This document shows, piece by piece, positions 23,639 through 33,014 of a DNA stretch of 36,304 bases. A program made the position numbers and the translations under genes. Under the pieces are notes generated by a model. The model made no database searches. It saw only the letters and a list, made by a program, of their open reading frames with translations, and was not told the origin of the DNA. The stretch's first letter is position 1; each line of letters begins with the position of its first letter. The DNA is from Bacillota bacterium (GTDB lineage Bacteria; Bacillota; Clostridia; Tissierellales; MES13), in assembly GCA_009711765.1 (NCBI GenBank), contig VEND01000109.1:1-36304 (forward strand), written 5' to 3'.

Positions 23639-25231
23639 ATTCATTTGTATCAGTTTAAGTGAAATAGCGATATTTAGCTTCTGTTCGCTATTTGATAAGT
23701 CAAGTTTTAATATTTCGGATATTCTCTTAAATCTGTACTTCATAGTATTGTAATGTATAAAAAGCTCTTCTGAACTCTTTTTAAGATTCCAATCATTTTT
23801 TGACAATACTTTTACATTTTCAAATAGATTAGTACCATGTTTTTCGTCATACTCTATGAGCTTTCCTACTTTGTCTCTACAAAACCTTTGAGCTTCAGAA
23901 CTTTGATAGATAGACTGAAGAAGATTAAATATTCCCAGTTCATTATAATATATAGTATTATCATTCCCGTAAATAATTCGGCCAAGCTTTATTGCCTTTT
24001 TAGCCTGATAATAACTATGGTGTACATTCTTTACATATTCCATATATTTTCCTATGCCAATAGATACAGTAAAACGATAAGATTTGTTAATTACTTTTCT
24101 TAACTTATCACATGTTTCTTTTAGCTTATTAATAAAAATTGATACATCCTCATTTCCATGGTCTAAAAGAATAACCATATAGTCACTAAAATTGCCGTGG
24201 ATAATGTCATTAAAATATTTCTTTAAATGTTTCCTTGTATCGAGAAATATTTCTTCTCTGATATTTATAATTTCTTTAGTAGGATTATAATCATCAGATT
24301 GCAAGTACTGACTCTTAAAATTATCAATATCTACAACAACAACTATCTTACCTTTTTCAAAATTCCATCCATAAATTTCACCTCTACGATTTAATTCTTC
24401 AAGAGAAGTCACATTATCTGTAATTAGATCCTGAACAAATTCATTTCGATAGTTACTTTCTATTTGGTAATTTGAAATTTTCTTCTGTACTTGGAGTTTT
24501 ATGACGGTACTGGCATGTTCTATAGCAATTTTCTCAAAGTCTGTTAAATTGTATTCTTGCTGATTCTCAGATAAAATTATATAGCCATATGTTCTATATT
24601 CCATTTCAATTTTTATGCTTTTTTTGGTGGAAATCATTTTGTTAAGCCTAGAATTATCAAAGTTCATATTTAAATCTCTATTAAATTTTCCAATAACATG
24701 TTCCTCAAAGTACTTATCGTAATAGATAACATTCTTTTGAAGTATATCGCTCAAATTATCAATAACATTTTTAATGTTACCACCTAAAATCATTTTATTG
24801 GTAAATAATCTTAGAATTTTATCAGAGAACTCAAGTCTTTTAGCTTGTTTATTAATAATCTCAGCCTGAACTGGACTCGTTATATCCGAAGCTGATAATT
24901 CAATAGGAACAGCTATTATTGGCAAATTCAATGAATTTGCCACTTTAATTACTTCTTTTGGAATTTCATCGATAAACCTTCCCAACTTTATACCTAAACC
25001 TGAAGCTCCATATTTTTTCATATTAACAATCAAATCAATCAATCCCATGGGATCCTCCCTAAAAAAGTAGCCGGTAGTAATTACAAATTCACCGTTTTTT
25101 ATATATTCATATCCTGGAACTTCACCAAAAGTTGCTGTAGTTACCAATTTATCAATTCCTCCTCTGCCAGCTATAACTTTTAGCCCTTTTAAACTTGGTA
25201 AAGTTAAAATCTTTTTTATTGTTAATTTCAT
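23633..25231 (-). CDS. PucR-type transcriptional regulator
   Basis: This 532-aa protein has PucR-family architecture. The N-terminal PucR sensor domain (about residues 8-130) includes LKVIAGRGGIDKLVTTATFG and EFVITTGYFF. A central GGDEF-like region (about 290-410) includes VVVDIDNFKSQ and FTVSIGIGKYMEYVKNVHHS. The C-terminal HTH_30 helix-turn-helix (about 475-530) is NWNLKKSSEELFIHYNTMKY-RFKRISEILKLDL. Characterised members control catabolic genes (purines, GABA, amino acids) in response to small effectors. TGGAGG precedes the ATG. It lies directly upstream of the M81-permease-M20-deacylase operon and is the natural candidate for its activator. Confidence 0.92.
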   Translation of the reverse strand: MKLTIKKILTLPSLKGLKVIAGRGGIDKLVTTATFGEVPGYEYIKNGEFVITTGYFFREDPMGLIDLIVNMKKYGASGLGIKLGRFIDEIPKEVIKVANSLNLPIIAVPIELSASDITSPVQAEIINKQAKRLEFSDKILRLFTNKMILGGNIKNVIDNLSDILQKNVIYYDKYFEEHVIGKFNRDLNMNFDNSRLNKMISTKKSIKIEMEYRTYGYIILSENQQEYNLTDFEKIAIEHASTVIKLQVQKKISNYQIESNYRNEFVQDLITDNVTSLEELNRRGEIYGWNFEKGKIVVVVDIDNFKSQYLQSDDYNPTKEIINIREEIFLDTRKHLKKYFNDIIHGNFSDYMVILLDHGNEDVSIFINKLKETCDKLRKVINKSYRFTVSIGIGKYMEYVKNVHHSYYQAKKAIKLGRIIYGNDNTIYYNELGIFNLLQSIYQSSEAQRFCRDKVGKLIEYDEKHGTNLFENVKVLSKNDWNLKKSSEELFIHYNTMKYRFKRISEILKLDLSNSEQKLNIAISLKLIQMNE

Positions 25232-25296
25232 TATTTAAACCTCCATTCTAACCCTTCTAATAAAGTTTCATTCTCATATTTCTCATTCGTATTTAT

Positions 25297-25606
25297 TCAG
25301 CTTTTTTTATATAATATCACACTTTTAATAATATCCCCTTGCATTTTCAAAAAATTAGTATTTGATACATCAACAGCACTTGAACCGTAGTTGAGATAAG
25401 TCATATACCCTTGGCCAATAGTTTTTTCATCACAGCCGAGACTTTTAGCAATGTTTCCAAATCTATTACTCCCTTTTCTATAGTCTTTACATGCTTTAAT
25501 TTTTGTTTCTTTACTAAACTTGGATTTTCTACCCATAAAAAAATACCTCCAAAGTCGATTAGTAATTTAATTAATTACTGTGACTACTTTGGAAGTATCC
25601 TATCAT
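25297..25606 (-). mobile_element. IS3-family remnant (OrfA fragment)
   Basis: The minus-strand frame starting at 25536 reads MGRKSKFSKETKIKACKDYR, then IAKSLGCDEKTIG and YMTYLNYGSSA. This is the N-terminal helix-turn-helix of IS3/IS150-type OrfA. After about 58 residues it departs into unrelated codons and stops at 25297. Upstream, at 25582-25606, a TGATAGGATACTTCCAAAGT sequence on the minus strand looks like the element's left end. OrfB is absent. Confidence 0.75.
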
Positions 25607-25664
25607 AATAAACAGTTTTTATTATTTTAACTGTCTACCACAAGGGGAGTATATCAACACTTCA

Positions 25665-25926
25665 AGGTTCTTTATATAATATGTTTCTAGCTACTTCATA
25701 ATCATCCCAAATTGCTTACATAATATTATGAACATTTTTTGCATCTCCTAATAGATATATCTCTATCTGTCATTTTCATTTCATTATAAAGTGAATTATC
25801 TGAACGATATCCTACTGCTGTTATGATTGTATCTGCAGTAATTTCTTCTGTACAAGTTTCAGTTAAGATTTTAACGTTATGGAAATTTAGTAAATCTTTC
25901 AACATATCATGGTTTGCAAAACACAT
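25665..25926 (-). pseudogene. C-terminal scrap of an FAD/NAD enoate-reductase-like enzyme
   Basis: The reading MLKDLLNFHNVKILTETCTE and TADTIITAVGYRSDNSLYNE matches the NAD(P)/FAD domain end of BaiCD/2,4-dienoyl-CoA-reductase-like proteins. After RDI the frame shifts to YLLGDAKNVHNIM, then an in-frame stop, then AIWDDYEVARNI, which is the usual C-terminal GD..V.N...A..D...VAR end. It is an inactive remnant. It is distinct from the intact copy at 27661. Confidence 0.72.
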
Positions 25927-26121
25927 AGCACCGCTACGCCATTATTGTTTTCCACTGCCTTGATGTTCAACTCTAGAAATAATGGCGGTTTTAATAGCCA
26001 GTTCATCACCGATAAGAGGATAGCTGTTAATTTCTTGACTAAATTAAAAATAGATAGCATTGATTTTAATCAGTGCTACCTTTCTATCATACATAATATT
26101 CTGTGGAAGTATGTTGTTAAA

Positions 26122-26270
26122 TTACTTCTTTGTATCAATAATATTTAGTATTATAGCTTTACATTTTCCACAATTAGTACCTGCTCCTGTAATTTCTTGT
26201 ATTTTTTCTATAGTACGAGCACCGCCAACCAATGCTTTCCTAATGTACTTTAATGTCTTTTTCCATTAAC
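26122..26270 (-). pseudogene. BFD-like [2Fe-2S]-binding domain remnant
   Basis: On the minus strand IRKALVGGARTIEKIQEITG is followed by AGTNCGKCKA and a natural-looking end IILNIIDTKK-stop (26124). TGAGTxCGxC is the second cysteine pair of bacterioferritin-associated-ferredoxin-type domains. The expected upstream CxC pair appears only in a different frame (CKCVRAK near 26310), so the gene is broken. Such domains occur as partners of FAD oxidoreductases, which fits the adjacent debris. Confidence 0.65.
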
Positions 26271-26397
26271 TTTGGAAAGAGCATTTTGGCTCTTACACAT
26301 TTACAAAAATATCATGATCAGAAGTTTTTTGCATTACACTATATATTCCACTGCTTACTTATATTTTTACACTATCATTCATTATTCATATTTCTTC

Positions 26398-27543
26398 CTA
26401 AGCAGTTTCTAATATTTGCATTACTGCTTCTCTTGTAACTTGCCTATGAGAAAAATTAATTGTAAGTTCATTCATTGTCTGTTCACATATCTCTTCCAAA
26501 GATCCTTTATCTACACCAAGTTCTTTTAATGTAGGTATATTAATTTTTTTGCTGAACGCTCTAATCTCATCTACAACTAATTTAGTCATATCTTCTACTG
26601 ATAGACCTTCTTGAATGTTTAAATCCATTGCTAAACCTATTCGTTTGATCTTTTCAGGAATACAATCCCCACTAAATTCTATTGCATACGGTAGAGCAAT
26701 TGCACAGGCAATGCCATGTGGTATATGCCATTTTGCACCCATTGCATGTGCAAGAGCATGTCCTAAATGAACAAATCCATTACTAAATGCTACTCCTGCC
26801 ATCATGCTTCCTAAGCTCATATTAGATCTTGCATCCATGTCTTTCTCATTTTCAACAGCTTTAGGAAGATTATTGTAAATAATGGAAATGGCTTTTTCTG
26901 CTATGGCATCCGTCATTGGTGTGGCAAGTGTACTTGTAATTGCTTCTACTGCATGTGAAAAAGCGTCCATACCTGTCGCCACTGTAATACTTTTTGGTAA
27001 TCCTAAAGTTAAAGATGGATCTATTATAGCTAAATATCCTCCTACATTCATACCTGCCAAAACAACTTTTCTGTTATTTTCTGTATCCGTAATAACACTA
27101 GCAACAGTTACTTCACTTCCTGTACCAGATGTTGTAGGTATAATAATTAAAGGTTTTCCTGGATTCGGCACTTGATTCATTCCAACATAGTCAAGAATTG
27201 AGCCTTCATTTCCTAAAAGAATATTAACTGCCTTTGCTGCGTCTATAGAACTTCCGCCACCAATAGCAACTATACCATCTACTTTTTCTTGTTTTGCAAT
27301 GTTTGCAGCTTTTTCTACCAAATAGACTGGGGGATCTGGAATAACTTCATCAAATTCAATTGTTTCAATACCTGAATTATTGATATTCTCAATAATTCCA
27401 TCAACAATACCAGCTTCCTTGATTCCTTTATCATAAACACAAAAAACTTTTTTACATTTAAAAAGTGTTGCCATTTGTCCTACTTGTTGGGAAGAACCCT
27501 CACCAAAAATCACATTACTTGGAACACTAAAAGCAAAATTCAT
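26398..27543 (-). CDS. Iron-containing alcohol dehydrogenase
   Basis: This 381-aa group III (Fe-dependent) alcohol dehydrogenase interconverts an alcohol and an aldehyde (or hydroxyacid and keto acid) with NAD(P)H. The nucleotide-binding GGGSSIDAAKA (95-105), PTTSGTGSEVT (137-147) and the iron ligands Asp193, His197, His262 and His276 (GMDAFSHAVEA, HLGHALAHAMGAKWHIPHG) are all visible. The length is typical. ATAGGAGG precedes the ATG. It sits about 120 bp downstream of the enoate reductase gene on the same strand and could act in the same reductive pathway. The substrate is not evident. Confidence 0.93.
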   Translation of the reverse strand: MNFAFSVPSNVIFGEGSSQQVGQMATLFKCKKVFCVYDKGIKEAGIVDGIIENINNSGIETIEFDEVIPDPPVYLVEKAANIAKQEKVDGIVAIGGGSSIDAAKAVNILLGNEGSILDYVGMNQVPNPGKPLIIIPTTSGTGSEVTVASVITDTENNRKVVLAGMNVGGYLAIIDPSLTLGLPKSITVATGMDAFSHAVEAITSTLATPMTDAIAEKAISIIYNNLPKAVENEKDMDARSNMSLGSMMAGVAFSNGFVHLGHALAHAMGAKWHIPHGIACAIALPYAIEFSGDCIPEKIKRIGLAMDLNIQEGLSVEDMTKLVVDEIRAFSKKINIPTLKELGVDKGSLEEICEQTMNELTINFSHRQVTREAVMQILETA

Positions 27544-27660
27544 TATCCTAACCTCCTATTTTAATTGTTAGTGTAAACTACATCTTTCCAAAACCCCTTC
27601 TGATAGGAACAATTCATAACCTTTTACATTTTGAAATAATTATGATTTTTATACAAATTT

Positions 27661-29586
27661 TTATATTTGAAGTCCTGCTCTAAAACCTTCATCTACAGCT
27701 TTCAAGGCATTTCTAACCTCTACTGCATCTCCTACTGTTATAACCTCTTTAACTTTATCTTTAAGTTTTTCAGCTAATGTATTTACAGATCTTGAACCTA
27801 TTGCCATAACTACTGTATCTACATTTTCCAATCTAGTTTCATTGCTTGCTTCATCAGCAATTATAACTGTGTTATTTAATATTTCCTTTACTGAAGTATT
27901 AGTTAATATCTGTACCTTATTTTGTTCTAAATCTTTTAATAAAAAGTGTTTCACTGCTGGTTCTCCATCTTTAACTATTTCAGGAAACATTTCAACTATT
28001 GTAACCCTTTTACCATGATTAGCAAGATGAGCTGCTGTTTCTGTTCCAACTAATCCACCACCTATTACAACTACATTTGTACCTGTATCTTTTAATCCTG
28101 CTAAAACATCATTAGCTGTTACAACGCTATCTAAATCCTTTCCTGGTATATTAGGAATAAATGGCTCTGCCCCAGTAGCTACTATAACTACATCTGGTTC
28201 CATATCTTTGACAATTTCTTCAGTTAAGCTAGTATTTAAATATACATTTACATCTAATTTTTTCAATTGATCCTTTTGCCATACAGTAAGTGTATTAAGT
28301 TCTTCTTTTGATGGAGGAACTGCTGCCAAAATCCATTGTCCACCTAGCTTACTATTTTTTTCATACATATGCACTTCATGCCCACGTTTAGCTGAGACTA
28401 TAGCAGCTTCCATTCCTGCTACACCGCCTCCAGCAACAAATACTTTCTTTTTATTCTTTGCTTCTTCAATCTTTATTTCACTTTCATTACCAGTCATTGG
28501 ATTTACAAGGCATTTTACTGGTAATTGTTTCATACTTCTTCCTGCACATCCTTGTACACATCCGATGCAACTAATTATATCTTCAAATTTGCCTTCTTTA
28601 ACTTTCTTTGGTAAATGTGGATCAGCAAGAGAGGCCCTTCCCATAGATACTAAATCTGCTTTTCCAGCACCTAAAATAGATTCTGCTATCAAAGAGTCCG
28701 TTACCCTACCAGCTGTAATTACAGGTATAGAAACTACTTTCTTAATTTCACCCGCAAAATCAGAGCTCCAAGCATGTTTTACTGCTGCTGGCGGTATGAT
28801 ATATTGAGCAGTTGCGTAAACCCCATTAGAAGCATGGATTGCACTTATTCCTGCTTTTTCTAACATCATAGCAATAACCTTACTATCCTCTGTTGTTAAT
28901 CCACCTTCAACAAATTCATTTACTGACATTCTATACATAATAGGAAAATCTTTTCCTACTTTCCTTTTTATGTTCTCAATTACTTCTAACGCAAATCTTG
29001 CTCTATTTCTAATATTTCCACCATATTCGTCTGTTCTTTTATTAGAAAATGGTGACATAAATTGATTTATAAGATATCCATGAGCACCATGAACCTCAAC
29101 TCCATCAAAACCTGCTTTTTGGGCTCTTAATGCTGCATCTCCGAATTTTTCTACTATTTCATGTATTTCTTTAACAGTTAATTCTTTAGGAGTTTCTCCT
29201 ATAGTAGGGTCTGCTATAGGAGATGGGGCTACTGGCTGTACCCCAGTTATCATACTTGCTGTTTGTCTTCCAGAATGATTGATTTGAACGACAATTTTAG
29301 ATTCATGTTTATGCACTCTTTCGGTTAACTCTTTATGACTTTCAATCTGCTCATCATTCCATAATCCTGGAAGTTTTATGAATCCTCTTGCATCGGGACA
29401 CACCGTGTAATTTTCAGGAATGATAAGTCCCCATCCACCTTTTGCCTTTTCCTCAAAATATGCAATAAACCTCTCACTAACAGTCCCATCTTCATTTACA
29501 TAGTTAACTACCATTGGTGGTACTACAAATCTATTTTTAACTTCCATAGTTCCAATTTTTATTGGTTCGAATACTTTTTTTAACAT
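27661..29586 (-). CDS. NADH:flavin oxidoreductase / enoate reductase (FadH/BaiCD-like)
   Basis: This 641-aa enzyme has three parts. The first is an N-terminal OYE-type FMN barrel (residues 1-335; EVHGAHGYLINQFMSPFSNK, RTDEYGGNIRNRARF). The second is a [4Fe-4S] site with Cys340, Cys343, Cys347 and Cys359 (CIGCVQGCAGRS...KC). The third is a C-terminal FAD/NAD domain pair (VFVAGGGVAGMEAA at 382; VVVIGGGLVGTETA). This is the arrangement of 2,4-dienoyl-CoA reductase, 2-enoate reductase and BaiCD-type enzymes, which reduce C=C bonds conjugated to a carbonyl under anaerobic conditions. AAAGGGGTG precedes the ATG. It is probably co-transcribed with the Fe-ADH. Confidence 0.92.
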   Translation of the reverse strand: MLKKVFEPIKIGTMEVKNRFVVPPMVVNYVNEDGTVSERFIAYFEEKAKGGWGLIIPENYTVCPDARGFIKLPGLWNDEQIESHKELTERVHKHESKIVVQINHSGRQTASMITGVQPVAPSPIADPTIGETPKELTVKEIHEIVEKFGDAALRAQKAGFDGVEVHGAHGYLINQFMSPFSNKRTDEYGGNIRNRARFALEVIENIKRKVGKDFPIMYRMSVNEFVEGGLTTEDSKVIAMMLEKAGISAIHASNGVYATAQYIIPPAAVKHAWSSDFAGEIKKVVSIPVITAGRVTDSLIAESILGAGKADLVSMGRASLADPHLPKKVKEGKFEDIISCIGCVQGCAGRSMKQLPVKCLVNPMTGNESEIKIEEAKNKKKVFVAGGGVAGMEAAIVSAKRGHEVHMYEKNSKLGGQWILAAVPPSKEELNTLTVWQKDQLKKLDVNVYLNTSLTEEIVKDMEPDVVIVATGAEPFIPNIPGKDLDSVVTANDVLAGLKDTGTNVVVIGGGLVGTETAAHLANHGKRVTIVEMFPEIVKDGEPAVKHFLLKDLEQNKVQILTNTSVKEILNNTVIIADEASNETRLENVDTVVMAIGSRSVNTLAEKLKDKVKEVITVGDAVEVRNALKAVDEGFRAGLQI

Positions 29587-29639
29587 TAATTTTCACCCCT
29601 TTTATATGATTTAATTAATAAGCCTTTACTTGAATCAAC

Positions 29640-29807
29640 ATCATCTAAAACTAAAATTTAAAAAGGTCTAGATATACCAGCACCTAATCCACTAATGAAA
29701 CCAAGTATAATCTTTTAATCCTTACAGAACTTTTTAATTGCTTCTATAACTTCTTAACCTTTACCAATCCTCATAATTACTTTATTATTCAATCTTTTGA
29801 AATCCAT
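29640..29807 (-). pseudogene. PPC/DUF296 domain protein remnant
   Basis: From an ATG at 29807 (GAAGGT upstream) the minus strand reads MDFKRLNNKVIMRIGKG-stop-EVIEAIKKFCKD-stop-KIILGFISGLGAGISRPF-stop. This matches the start of PPC (DUF296) proteins, in which 'G.EI...I..F...I..G.ISGIGA' is conserved. At least three in-frame stops show it is dead. Confidence 0.7.
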
Positions 29808-30240
29808 AAGTTTACCTTCTATTTATTGTGACTCTGAAAGTAAATGCTCTACGCACAACAGTTTGTACACATACTACTAGAATCTCAACTATTAAAGAAT
29901 TGACAGACCATCAAGGAAGTACGGAATATTTAAAATAAATTCCAAAAGAGATCCACCTCTTGCAAATACAAGTGACAAGTATACAATACAGACATTATAT
30001 AAGCTATGTCCTTAATATTTGAAAACAACGATTTATAGGATCCAAACGCTCTATCATAAAATTAACGATAATCATATAGATTGAACGTACGTCCATACTC
30101 AAGAACCCAATATTTTTCTATTGATTGTTCTTATCTAATATGAATAGACAACAACTCCCGATTGGATTTAGTTATAATAAAATAGTATATTTAAATCCTA
30201 AAAAAGAGCTTTTATCATGAGTAAAAAAATCTATATTATC
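29808..30240. other. Gene-free degraded interval
   Basis: I could not recognise any gene in this 430-bp stretch on either strand. Short open segments with stops every 20-30 codons are present, consistent with decayed coding DNA. Confidence 0.4.
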
Positions 30241-31041
30241 CTAATATCCAAGGCCTTTATTAGTGCTTTTAGTTCCTTTTATATCGTTTACCATTGATGA
30301 AAATGCACTGTGTAGAATCATTGCATCACTTGATACTACAACACCATCAAACCCTTGTTCGAAAAACGTCTTTGCTTGATCTGCATTTAGGGCCAATATT
30401 AGACAGAATTTATTTGATTTTTTACATGCATTTACTATATGTGCTATTGCTTCTTTAAATTCATCTGTATCAAACTGACCAGGTTTTGAAAGTGCTACCG
30501 ATAAATCAAAGGGACCTATGAATATTCCATCAACTCCATCAATGGCCGTAATTTCTTCAATATTTTCAAGAGCACCCATAGTCTCACATTGAGGAATAAT
30601 AAGACTTTCACGATTAGAAATTTCGAAGTACTCAGTAAGATTTGTAGCAAAATTGTCCTTACCCCAGCCAGAACCACGTCCAAAGGCAACCCCACGGTTT
30701 CCTACAGGGAAATATTTTCCGTATTCCACTAGCTTTTTAGCCTCTTCAACATTTTGTACATTTGGAACAATAATTGCTTCTGCTCCAATATCAAACATCT
30801 TAAGCACCGATGAACGCGTGGAATCCTTAATACGTACAAAAGGAGATATTCCACGAAGCTTTGCTGCCCTTATAAATTCCATTGTGCTTTCAACGTCATA
30901 AGGAGCATGCTCTGTATCAATTAGCAAAAAATCAAGACCTGTAAGTCCTAAGCACTCAACACCATTTGCATTTCCTATATGAAAAAATGTGCCTATTGCC
31001 TTTCCACCATTTTGCATTATTTCTTTAGTTATATTTTTCAT
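30241..31041 (-). CDS. HpcH/HpaI-family 2-keto-3-deoxy acid aldolase
   Basis: This 266-aa class II (metal-dependent) aldolase of the HpcH/HpaI family cleaves 2-keto-3-deoxy acids into pyruvate and an aldehyde. Motifs are LLIDTEHAPYD (Glu44-His45), FVRIKD (Arg70), IIPQCETMGALENIEEI (Gln151, Glu153 metal ligand) and GIFIGPFDLSVAL (Asp179 metal ligand). The length is typical (about 255-270). GGAGG precedes the ATG. It follows the broken dehydrogenase, transporter and dehydratase on one strand, so it is the likely final step of an aldonate pathway started by the IlvD-type dehydratase. Confidence 0.9.
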   Translation of the reverse strand: MKNITKEIMQNGGKAIGTFFHIGNANGVECLGLTGLDFLLIDTEHAPYDVESTMEFIRAAKLRGISPFVRIKDSTRSSVLKMFDIGAEAIIVPNVQNVEEAKKLVEYGKYFPVGNRGVAFGRGSGWGKDNFATNLTEYFEISNRESLIIPQCETMGALENIEEITAIDGVDGIFIGPFDLSVALSKPGQFDTDEFKEAIAHIVNACKKSNKFCLILALNADQAKTFFEQGFDGVVVSSDAMILHSAFSSMVNDIKGTKSTNKGLGY

Positions 31042-31070
31042 TATTATGCCTCCTTACAAACCTAATTTTT

Positions 31071-31439
31071 TTACTGCAGTAATAGTATTTCACCACCAAG
31101 CACTATTGCCACAATATTTCCTACAGTTTCACAAAGCTCAGCAAAGGATTCTGCTGTATTATATGCTACATGAGAGCTAAACAAAACATTATCCATCTTA
31201 CACAACTCATTATCTACATCCTTAAATGCTCCTTCTTCAAACGTATCAAGACCTGCAGCAGCTACCTTACCTGATTTAAGAGTATCTATAAGTGCAGCCT
31301 CCTTAATCATAGGTTCACGTGCGGTATTAATAATAATTGCTCCATCCTTGATACGTGCAAAAGCATCCTCAGCAATCATATGCTAGCTTTGATCATTAAG
31401 AGGAAGATTAAGAAAAATAATATCGGATTTCTCTATAAC
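31071..31439 (-). pseudogene. D-2-hydroxyacid dehydrogenase, C-terminal remnant
   Basis: The frame VIEKSDIIFLNLPLNDQS is followed by an in-frame TAG (31385-31383) and then HMIAEDAFARIKDGAIIINT, AREPMIKEAALIDTLKSGKV-AAAGLDTFEEG. This is the NAD-binding and catalytic part of D-isomer-specific 2-hydroxyacid dehydrogenases (Leu-Pro-Leu, 'AR..-D..AL', 'GLD.FE'). The catalytic-domain N-terminus and GxGxxG loop are missing, and the catalytic His region is replaced by SSHVAYNTAES. It is non-functional in this form. Confidence 0.82.
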
Positions 31440-31561
31440 TTAATCATAATATATTTAAGTTGTATATATTCGGTTAGGAAATTGTCAATACTTGCCTGAA
31501 GCTTATTCATTGTCTTCTTAACTTCCTCAGTTTCGGAATGACTCTTACACATTTTGTATAC
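31440..31561 (-). other. Possible short ORF between transporter and dehydrogenase remnant
   Basis: On the minus strand an ATG near 31541 opens MCKSHSETEEVKKTMNKLQA-SIDNFLTEYIQLK and about six more codons. No ribosome binding site is visible and no family is recognised. It may be residue of the dehydrogenase deletion event. Confidence 0.25.
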
Positions 31562-32749
31562 TTAATCATCCAGTGGCAGAGTTCCATCTTTCTTATCCTT
31601 CCATAAACGGTAAGGAACTGCAACTAGTACAGGAAGGAAAACAACCGGCGTCATAATCAGTGATACATACGTAAATCCATATCTTACAATATTTAGTATG
31701 CCAAAAGAACTTCCAACTGTACATAAAATAACAAATGAAAGTGCAACCACAAATTTACGTGAAAACTCACTGCTGTTTTTCCACACCTTACCCAGTGGGA
31801 CCTGAAGACGATTTGTAATCGTAAATATAAGAACAATACCAGTACTTAACATTGCTGAAATAGCCAAAATTGCATAGAGAACCTGAGTAATTTTACCTCC
31901 GCCTATGATATTGCGGATAGCCCACATCGTCGGAATGGATTCATTTTGGATTTCCGGCATTCCTGATGCAAATACGATAGTAAATACAAGTGTTGAAGCT
32001 AATGCTAAAATAGCGTTAGTTATTGCACTTATTAAGACATCTTTTCTAGTTTTAAGTACTCCAACAGATGCAGGTATCGCCCCATCAGAACCAGCTAAAA
32101 GAAATAACGAAAATGATATCATGGTAAACCAAGCAACTGTATGTGTAAATCCAAATGTCTCAGGTTGTGTACGAGCAGTTACAAACTGACTCATTCCTTC
32201 CCATGCAGGTCCAATGCCTAAAGCTGCTATATAGATGCAGACCCCTAAAATACACAATGTCAAAGCAGTTCCCATTAAACGCAGGATATTAGCCCCACGC
32301 AAGGCAAATATCATAATCACTGCAGAAAACCCAATGGTACCAATTACAATAGGTATATTCCATAAGTCTTGAAACAGAATTGCTGCTGCTGATATCTGTG
32401 CAGCTATAGAAATTAAAGCGGCCATAATCGTACCTATCTCCTTAACGTTTGAAACAATAAACTGCAGAGGTTTAAAACGATAAATAGTATCATATTGCTG
32501 ACGATAATCTTTTGGCTTATAAATCCGATTTATCTCAAGTAGGCACAAGCTAACTGCAAAGCATATAATGCTTGCAACGATCGGTCCTAAAAATACACCA
32601 ATCCATCCTTTAGTAAGAAAAAAAGCAACAGTTTGTGTGCCGGAAGCAAAGCCCGGTCCTACATATGCGGCAAACATGACTGCTCCAACAGAGATAGGTC
32701 CCATATATTTTTGAATACCTGCCTTAGGTTTTATCGAAACGTTTTTCAT
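31562..32749 (-). CDS. YkvI-type membrane transporter
   Basis: This 395-aa polytopic protein with about ten or eleven helices resembles the YkvI family (APC/NSS superfamily). The first helix has FAAYVGPGFASGTQTVAFFL, matching the Gly-rich unwound substrate and ion site 'vGaGFASGqE...FF'. Helix 6 carries SFSLFLLAGSDGAIPASVGV. GAGGGG precedes the ATG. It lies between the dehydratase and dehydrogenase genes in a GntR-controlled cluster, so it is likely the importer of the sugar acid or related carboxylate. The substrate is an inference from context. Confidence 0.78.
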   Translation of the reverse strand: MKNVSIKPKAGIQKYMGPISVGAVMFAAYVGPGFASGTQTVAFFLTKGWIGVFLGPIVASIICFAVSLCLLEINRIYKPKDYRQQYDTIYRFKPLQFIVSNVKEIGTIMAALISIAAQISAAAILFQDLWNIPIVIGTIGFSAVIMIFALRGANILRLMGTALTLCILGVCIYIAALGIGPAWEGMSQFVTARTQPETFGFTHTVAWFTMISFSLFLLAGSDGAIPASVGVLKTRKDVLISAITNAILALASTLVFTIVFASGMPEIQNESIPTMWAIRNIIGGGKITQVLYAILAISAMLSTGIVLIFTITNRLQVPLGKVWKNSSEFSRKFVVALSFVILCTVGSSFGILNIVRYGFTYVSLIMTPVVFLPVLVAVPYRLWKDKKDGTLPLDD

Positions 32750-33014
32750 AAAATCAATCCCCTCTATAATTTAGTGTGCGTAACTACCTTAAAAATGCTT
32801 TTACCTCTCATTCTCGTAAGGTTATTTTAAACCTGACACAAATTAATTTAATCCATTGTTTTAATATACGGAACAACAACCCAATTGCACCTATGTCAAG
32901 CATATTCACAGTACTCCTGTTTATTTCTTTGATGCGTACAAACGGCATCAAACATCGCAATTGAGCTGTCTTTATCATCAAAAACATTTATTCCTACTCT
33001 TATTTCCTATTTCA
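32750..33014. other. Intergenic region with TGACACAAATTAA motif
   Basis: The 265-bp gap between the transporter and dehydratase genes has no gene. At 32834-32846 it carries TGACACAAATTAA on the plus strand. The same 13-mer occurs on the minus strand at 34741-34729 in the dehydratase promoter. It may be an operator for the cluster's GntR regulator. Confidence 0.4.
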
